The notes beneath the pieces were generated by a model, which was given only the letters and a program-made list of their open reading frames with translations, searched no databases and was not told the DNA's origin. From Cellulomonas phragmiteti (GTDB lineage: Bacteria > Actinomycetota > Actinomycetes > Actinomycetales > Cellulomonadaceae), in NCBI RefSeq assembly GCF_016862775.1, contig NZ_BONP01000003.1:124001-188000 (forward strand): DNA of 64,000 nt, given 5' to 3'. Both the position numbers and the translations under genes were made by a program. Position 1 is the first letter of the stretch, and every line of letters starts with the position of its first letter. Positions 60,348-64,000 of the stretch are shown piece after piece.

Positions 60348-62167
60348 GCGGCACCTCCGGTGGACAGGTCCGCGGGGGACAGGGGGGAGTCCTGCGCGTC
60401 GTCGAAGGACTGCTCGACCGGCAGGTCGTCGTCGAGACGGCGTCCGACGACGTCGCGGTAGGTCGCGGCGACCTGCGGGCCTGCGACGCCGTCGAGCAGG
60501 CCCGCGTGCGTCCCGCGGGCCACGAGCGCGCCGTCCTGCACGAGCTGCACCTCGTCGACGTGGTCGAGCACGAGCGGGCTGGCCGTCACGACGAGCGTCG
60601 TGCGACCGCGGCGCGCGTCGGCCAGCCGTGCCGCGATGCGGGCCTCGGTGTGGGCGTCGACCGCGCTCGTGGGCTCCACCAGCACGAGGATCTCGGCGTC
60701 GGTGAGCAGGGCGCGGGCCAGCGCGACGCGCTGGCGCTGGCCGCCGGACAGCGAGCGGCCCTTCTCGGGCAGCTCGCCGTCGAGGCCGTCGGGCACCGAG
60801 TCGAGCACGTCCTGCGCGTCCGCCAGCCCGATCGCGGCCAGCAGGTCCTCGCGGGCGGCGCGCCCCCGCACGTCGAGCCCGGAGGCGAGCGTCCCGGAGA
60901 ACAGCTGCGGCATCGCCTCGGCGACGACGACCCGACGACGCACCTCGGCCAGGGGCAGGTCGGTCAGCCGCACCCCGCCGAGGCGCACCGGGGTCCCGGC
61001 CTCCGCGGCGTCGTCGAACCGCCCGAGCCGGGTCGCGATGCGGGCGGACTCGTCCGGGTCGGCCGACACGAGCGCGACGACGCGGCCCGTCTCGAGGGTG
61101 ACGCCGCTGGCCTCGTCGACCAGCGGGGACCCCGCGGGCGGCATCGCGACCGTGGCGCCGGGCGCGGCGCCGGCCGCCGGCACGACCCGCAGGACGGCGA
61201 GCACCTTGCGCGTCCCGACGACGGCACGCGTGGTGGCCTGCAGGAACTCGGTGGCGTTCTGCACCGGCCAGGCCAGGAACGCCGCGTACCCGTACGTGGT
61301 GACGAGCTGGCCGGGGGTGATCGTGCCGGCCAGGGCCATGTGCGCGCCCATCCAGACGAGTGCCGCGACGAACATGCCCGGCAGCAGCACCTGCAGCGCG
61401 TCGAGCCACGACTGCGTGACGGCCACGTGCTCACCGCGCTCGCGGACCAGCTGCGACTGCCGGCGGTAGCGCCCGGTGAAGACCGACTCCCCGCCGATGC
61501 CGCGCAGCACGCGCAGCCCCGACACGGTGTCGGCACCGAGCGTCGTCAGGCGCCCCGACGCCTCGCGCTGCGCCGACTGCCGGCGCTGCAGCGGCCGGAC
61601 CAGCAGCCCGAGCGCGGCGGCGACGGTCGGCAGGCCCAGCAGGACGACCAGACCCAGCGGGACGGAGACCCGCAGCATGAGAACCGCCACCGCGCCGTAC
61701 GCGGTCAGCGACCCGACGAACCGGGCCATCACCGCGAACACCTCACCGACGCGCAGCGCGTCGTTCGCGACGGCCGAGACGACCTCGCCCGTGGGCAGCT
61801 CGGCGGTGATCGCGTGGCCCGAGCGGGCCGAGGTGCGCCCCACCAGCTGGGAGGTGGTGAACGCGGCGCGCAACCAGTTGGCGATGTCGAACCGGTGGCC
61901 GAGCGCCGACGCCCCGGCGCTGACCAGGCCCAGCGTCAGCAGCATGCCCGCGGCGCGCAGCAGGTCCGGCCCGAAGCCCTGCTCGAGCCCGTCGTCGATC
62001 GCGCGACCCGTCAGGTAGGGCAGGAAGGCCTGGCAGGCGAACTGCACGACGCCGCACGCGACGGCGGCGAGCAGGATGCCCCACTGGCGCCGGGCCATCC
62101 ACCACAGGTAGGTGGCGGGTCCGCGCAGCGGTGGGGTGCCGGGATCGGCCAGGGGGAGGGAACGCAC
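60344..62167 (-). CDS. ABC exporter half-transporter with degenerate ATPase site
   Basis: A 607-residue transmembrane-plus-ATPase protein. The transmembrane part spans about residues 20-330 (ILLAAVACGVVQFACQAFLPYLTGRAID and others). In the ATPase the Walker A region reads VVALVSADPDESARIA, without any P-loop GxxGxGK. Walker B is ILVLVEPTSAVDA, with Val in place of Asp. Yet the signature LSGGQRQRVALARALL is perfect. It therefore supplies the signature to the partner's Walker site. GTG 62167 is chosen because TAACGT lies eight bases upstream; the longer frame has no family match. Confidence 0.9.
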   Translation of the reverse strand: MRSLPLADPGTPPLRGPATYLWWMARRQWGILLAAVACGVVQFACQAFLPYLTGRAIDDGLEQGFGPDLLRAAGMLLTLGLVSAGASALGHRFDIANWLRAAFTTSQLVGRTSARSGHAITAELPTGEVVSAVANDALRVGEVFAVMARFVGSLTAYGAVAVLMLRVSVPLGLVVLLGLPTVAAALGLLVRPLQRRQSAQREASGRLTTLGADTVSGLRVLRGIGGESVFTGRYRRQSQLVRERGEHVAVTQSWLDALQVLLPGMFVAALVWMGAHMALAGTITPGQLVTTYGYAAFLAWPVQNATEFLQATTRAVVGTRKVLAVLRVVPAAGAAPGATVAMPPAGSPLVDEASGVTLETGRVVALVSADPDESARIATRLGRFDDAAEAGTPVRLGGVRLTDLPLAEVRRRVVVAEAMPQLFSGTLASGLDVRGRAAREDLLAAIGLADAQDVLDSVPDGLDGELPEKGRSLSGGQRQRVALARALLTDAEILVLVEPTSAVDAHTEARIAARLADARRGRTTLVVTASPLVLDHVDEVQLVQDGALVARGTHAGLLDGVAGPQVAATYRDVVGRRLDDDLPVEQSFDDAQDSPLSPADLSTGGAA

Positions 62168-62175
62168 GTCGGGCA

Positions 62176-62181
62176 ACGTTA
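62176..62181 (-). promoter_or_regulatory. -10 hexamer TAACGT, leaderless promoter of the ABC exporter operon
   Basis: On the minus strand TAACGT is followed by eight bases and GTG 62167. No Shine-Dalgarno sequence. Confidence 0.5.
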
Positions 62182-62411
62182 CGGGGGGCCACCGACACCC
62201 ACGAAGGCGTTTTCCCGGGCGGCGGCGCAGGGCGGCAGGAGCGCGCTCACCTGCCCCGGCGGAGGTGTGCACGGCGCACCCGCAGGGGGTGAACTCCGGC
62301 GACTGGGCCCGTGGGCCCTGGCCGCCCGGGTCGTCCCCCCACGGCCGGGCCCACGGTGAGCCGGGGGGCCCTGCCCAGGGGCCCCGCCGACCGGGACGAT
62401 CGGTGGGTGCC
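62182..62411. other. Intergenic region with GC-rich hairpins
   Basis: 230 bases between the exporter operon and the DUF192 gene, both leftward. Contains imperfect inverted repeats (GTGGGCCC near 62307-62318 with GGGCCCAC near 62346-62353, and GGGGCCCT / AGGGGCCCC near 62365-62385), probably a terminator for the DUF192 transcript. No gene seen. Confidence 0.45.
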
Positions 62412-62765
62412 TCAGTCTCCCGAGCCCGGACGGGTGCCCTCGACGCGTGCCACGACGCTGCCCGGGCGCAGGTCCCAGCGCCGGAAGCTGCCGGTCGGGG
62501 CCTCGAGCACGTCCACGGCGCCGGCGCGGGGCACGACCAGGCCGAACGGCCGCAGCACGTGCACCGCGACGACGACGCCGGCGCGGTCGAGCTGCGCGAC
62601 GTCGAGCGACCGGGTCATCCCGACGCCGTGCACGGAGGGCTCGTCGACGAACCACATCGCCTCGGGCAGGCGCCGACGCCCGAGCATCCCCCGCGCGCGC
62701 AGCGCCCAGGTGTCGGCCAGCATGAGCGCGGCCACGTCGCGACCGTCGACCAGGAGTCGGTGCAC
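62412..62765 (-). CDS. DUF192 family protein
   Basis: A 117-residue single-domain protein. ADTWALRARGMLGRRRLPEAMWF and GVGMTRSLDVAQLDRAGVVVAV match the DUF192 pattern (RxxGLMgR...MLFVF...fwMknt...lDvvFld). GAVDVLEAPTGSFRRWDLRPGS follows. The domain is often near pilus, secretion or surface genes, and here it faces a Flp pilus locus. No signal peptide is visible from the chosen GTG 62765, which is six bases after a CACACT -10-like hexamer. Function unknown. Confidence 0.82.
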   Translation of the reverse strand: MHRLLVDGRDVAALMLADTWALRARGMLGRRRLPEAMWFVDEPSVHGVGMTRSLDVAQLDRAGVVVAVHVLRPFGLVVPRAGAVDVLEAPTGSFRRWDLRPGSVVARVEGTRPGSGD

Positions 62766-62975
62766 GGGGCCAGTGTGCCCGTGCGGAGCGGGGACCGACG
62801 ACGCGGATGGGATGATCCGGACGATATCCTCCGGGCGCCCCCTCGCGCTGCCGGACCGCCACGCGGCCGGACGGGTGAACACGACAATCCGGACGTGCTT
62901 CCGTCAGGGGCGTGGGGCACTCTCGACGTGCCGCAGCTGCGGAACCGACCATCGAGCAGACCGAGGAGGGTGGAC

Positions 62976-63749
62976 GTGACGGTCCTGGCGCTGAGCCCTG
63001 CGAGTCAGGTGCCCGAGGGCACGGTCGTCGCCGCACCGGACGTCGAGTCCGTCGTCGAGCGGCTCCTCGAGCTGGGCGACACCGAGCACGTGCTGGTCGT
63101 CGCGGCGGACCGTGCCGGGCACGAGGCCGCCCGGGCCGCGCGCCTGGTGCTCGGCGAGAGCCGGCTCGGCGTCCTGCGCCACGAGGCCCCGCCCACCGCG
63201 TGGTTCGTCGCCGTCGCGGCCCTGCGCATGCTGCCGCCCGTCGCGCTCGGCCTCGCCCCGGCGCTGCTCGAGGCGGTGGCACGGGACTCCCGGACGGCCG
63301 CCCTGCTCTCCTCGGTGACCGGGCTCGAGCGCCCGCGCCCGTCGATGGGCCTCGACCTGGCCAGCCGCATGCCGGGCTCCGTCTTCCGGGTCGACTGGAG
63401 CGCCCAGACGGTGGCGCGCGGCGACGCCCTCGACCTGCCCGCCGGGCTCGCCGCGATCACGGCGGCCTCGGAGCGGCCCGTGCGCGAGCTCGACGACACC
63501 GCCTGGGGCCCGACCCGGATCGAGCTGTCGGTCGACGGCACCTTCTGGGGCGCGAAGCGGTGGTTCGAGGCGACCGTGCTGCTGCGCCCGCTCGAGGAGA
63601 CCGTGGACGGGCTCCTGCGTCACGACGTCGTCGCCGCCGCGGAGAGGTGCGTCTCCTGCGCGCGGCACGTCGCCGGCGACCTCTGCGTCTTCTGCCAGAT
63701 CCCGGTGCCCTCCGGCGCCGTCCCCGCCCACTCAGGAGGACACGTATGA
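62976..63749 (+). CDS. Hypothetical protein with C-terminal zinc ribbon, before Flp pilus genes
   Basis: A 257-residue soluble protein. The N-terminal 100 residues look Rossmann-like (EHVLVVAADRAGHEAARAARLVLGE). The middle contains a conserved-looking WSAQTVARGDALDLP and ELSVDGTFWGAKRWFEATVLL. The C-terminus has four Cys as CVSCARHVAGDLCVFC, a zinc ribbon. I do not recognise the family. GAGGAGGG lies a few bases before GTG 62976; GTG 62970 is in frame but too close to that site. ATGA overlap with the next gene places it first in a probable tad/flp pilus operon. Confidence 0.72.
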   Translation: MTVLALSPASQVPEGTVVAAPDVESVVERLLELGDTEHVLVVAADRAGHEAARAARLVLGESRLGVLRHEAPPTAWFVAVAALRMLPPVALGLAPALLEAVARDSRTAALLSSVTGLERPRPSMGLDLASRMPGSVFRVDWSAQTVARGDALDLPAGLAAITAASERPVRELDDTAWGPTRIELSVDGTFWGAKRWFEATVLLRPLEETVDGLLRHDVVAAAERCVSCARHVAGDLCVFCQIPVPSGAVPAHSGGHV

Positions 63750-64000
63750 ACCCGCGCCAGCGGCGAGGGGCGCTCTTGCTCGTCGTCACGGCCCTCGGCG
63801 CGATCGCGGTCTTCCTCGCGGTCGTCGTCTACGTCGGTGACGTGAGCTCACGCGTCGGACCCATGACGCAGGCCCTCCAGCTCACCCGCGCGGTGGACGC
63901 CTACGAGCCCATCGAGCCCGACATGCTCGAGGTCGTCGAGGTGCCCGAGCGCTGGGTCCCGCCGACCGCGGTCCGTGACGCCCAGGCGACGAGCGGCCTG
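63746..64000 (+). CDS. CpaB/RcpC-type Flp pilus assembly protein, SAF domain (3' end outside window)
   Basis: The first 85 codons are present. A short basic start (MNPRQRRGA) leads into a single N-terminal membrane helix LLLVVTALGAIAVFLAVVVY. The start of a SAF-like domain follows: TRAVDAYEPIEPDMLEVVEVPERWVPPTAVRD, matching CpaB/RcpC openings where residues after 'pi' define the beta-clip. AGGAGGA lies just before the ATG. Suggests that a tad/flp pilus cluster continues beyond the window. Confidence 0.75.
   Translation, partial: MNPRQRRGALLLVVTALGAIAVFLAVVVYVGDVSSRVGPMTQALQLTRAVDAYEPIEPDMLEVVEVPERWVPPTAVRDAQATSGL

Overview
This window is chromosomal DNA from a very high-GC actinomycete. Ribosomal proteins, WhiB- and BldM-type regulators, a CIRCE-controlled groES, an IdeR-type iron box and a phosphoketolase shunt all point to the Micrococcales. 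The gene order and style are most like Cellulomonas and relatives; this is inference from families and synteny, not from a database search. Coding density is high. Many genes form chains joined by ATGA or GTGA stop/start overlaps. No tRNA, rRNA, transposase, prophage or CRISPR array is visible.

Layout. 1-364: tail of rplQ and its terminator. 405-4433: a two-gene roadblock-like operon, an alpha/beta hydrolase, a ROK/polyphosphate-glucokinase-like kinase, truA and a DUF5709 protein. 4532-11269: an ABC-F ATPase, rplM-rpsI with a long leader, glmM, def, a class I glutamine amidotransferase and a DedA membrane protein. 11481-15348: a lipoprotein, coaA, glmS and acpS. 15387-15579: an unusual G-rich array of short repeats ending in a strong hairpin. 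15584-24366: an LLM oxidoreductase; an overlapping chain nnr, P-loop kinase, alr, tsaE, tsaB, rimI, rhodanese; then a nitroreductase and tsaD. 24436-27153: a leftward set of a THUMP-like methyltransferase, a YbdK-type carboxylate-amine ligase and a small membrane protein.

27249-33053 resembles the Streptomyces whiD-bldM-guaB neighbourhood: groES with CIRCE, a WhiD/WhiB3-like protein, a MerR regulator, a BldM-like atypical response regulator, guaB and a guaB3-type paralogue. 33058-37191 is a leftward siderophore importer with an IdeR-type box. 37438-46619 is sugar import and phosphorylation: a zinc dehydrogenase with a mannitol-type PTS (EIICB plus EIIA), then a complete fructose unit (DeoR regulator, fruK, EIIA, EIIBC) followed by the general PTS proteins HPr and EI. 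46689-49765 is an operon of a ribbon-helix-helix protein, a DUF4097 protein and a DrrAB-like ABC pair, preceded by two TGACGTCA palindromes. 49882-57479: a succinic-semialdehyde-type dehydrogenase, then xfp, pta and ackA, which convert xylulose-5-P or fructose-6-P to acetate and ATP. 57705-64000: SURF1, a heterodimeric ABC exporter with complementary defective ATPase motifs, a DUF192 protein, a zinc-ribbon protein and the start of a CpaB-type Flp pilus gene.

A recurring feature is a TANNNT-like -10 hexamer only 5-8 bases before the start codon. It occurs in front of at least a dozen genes here, suggests leaderless transcripts, and was used to choose several starts.
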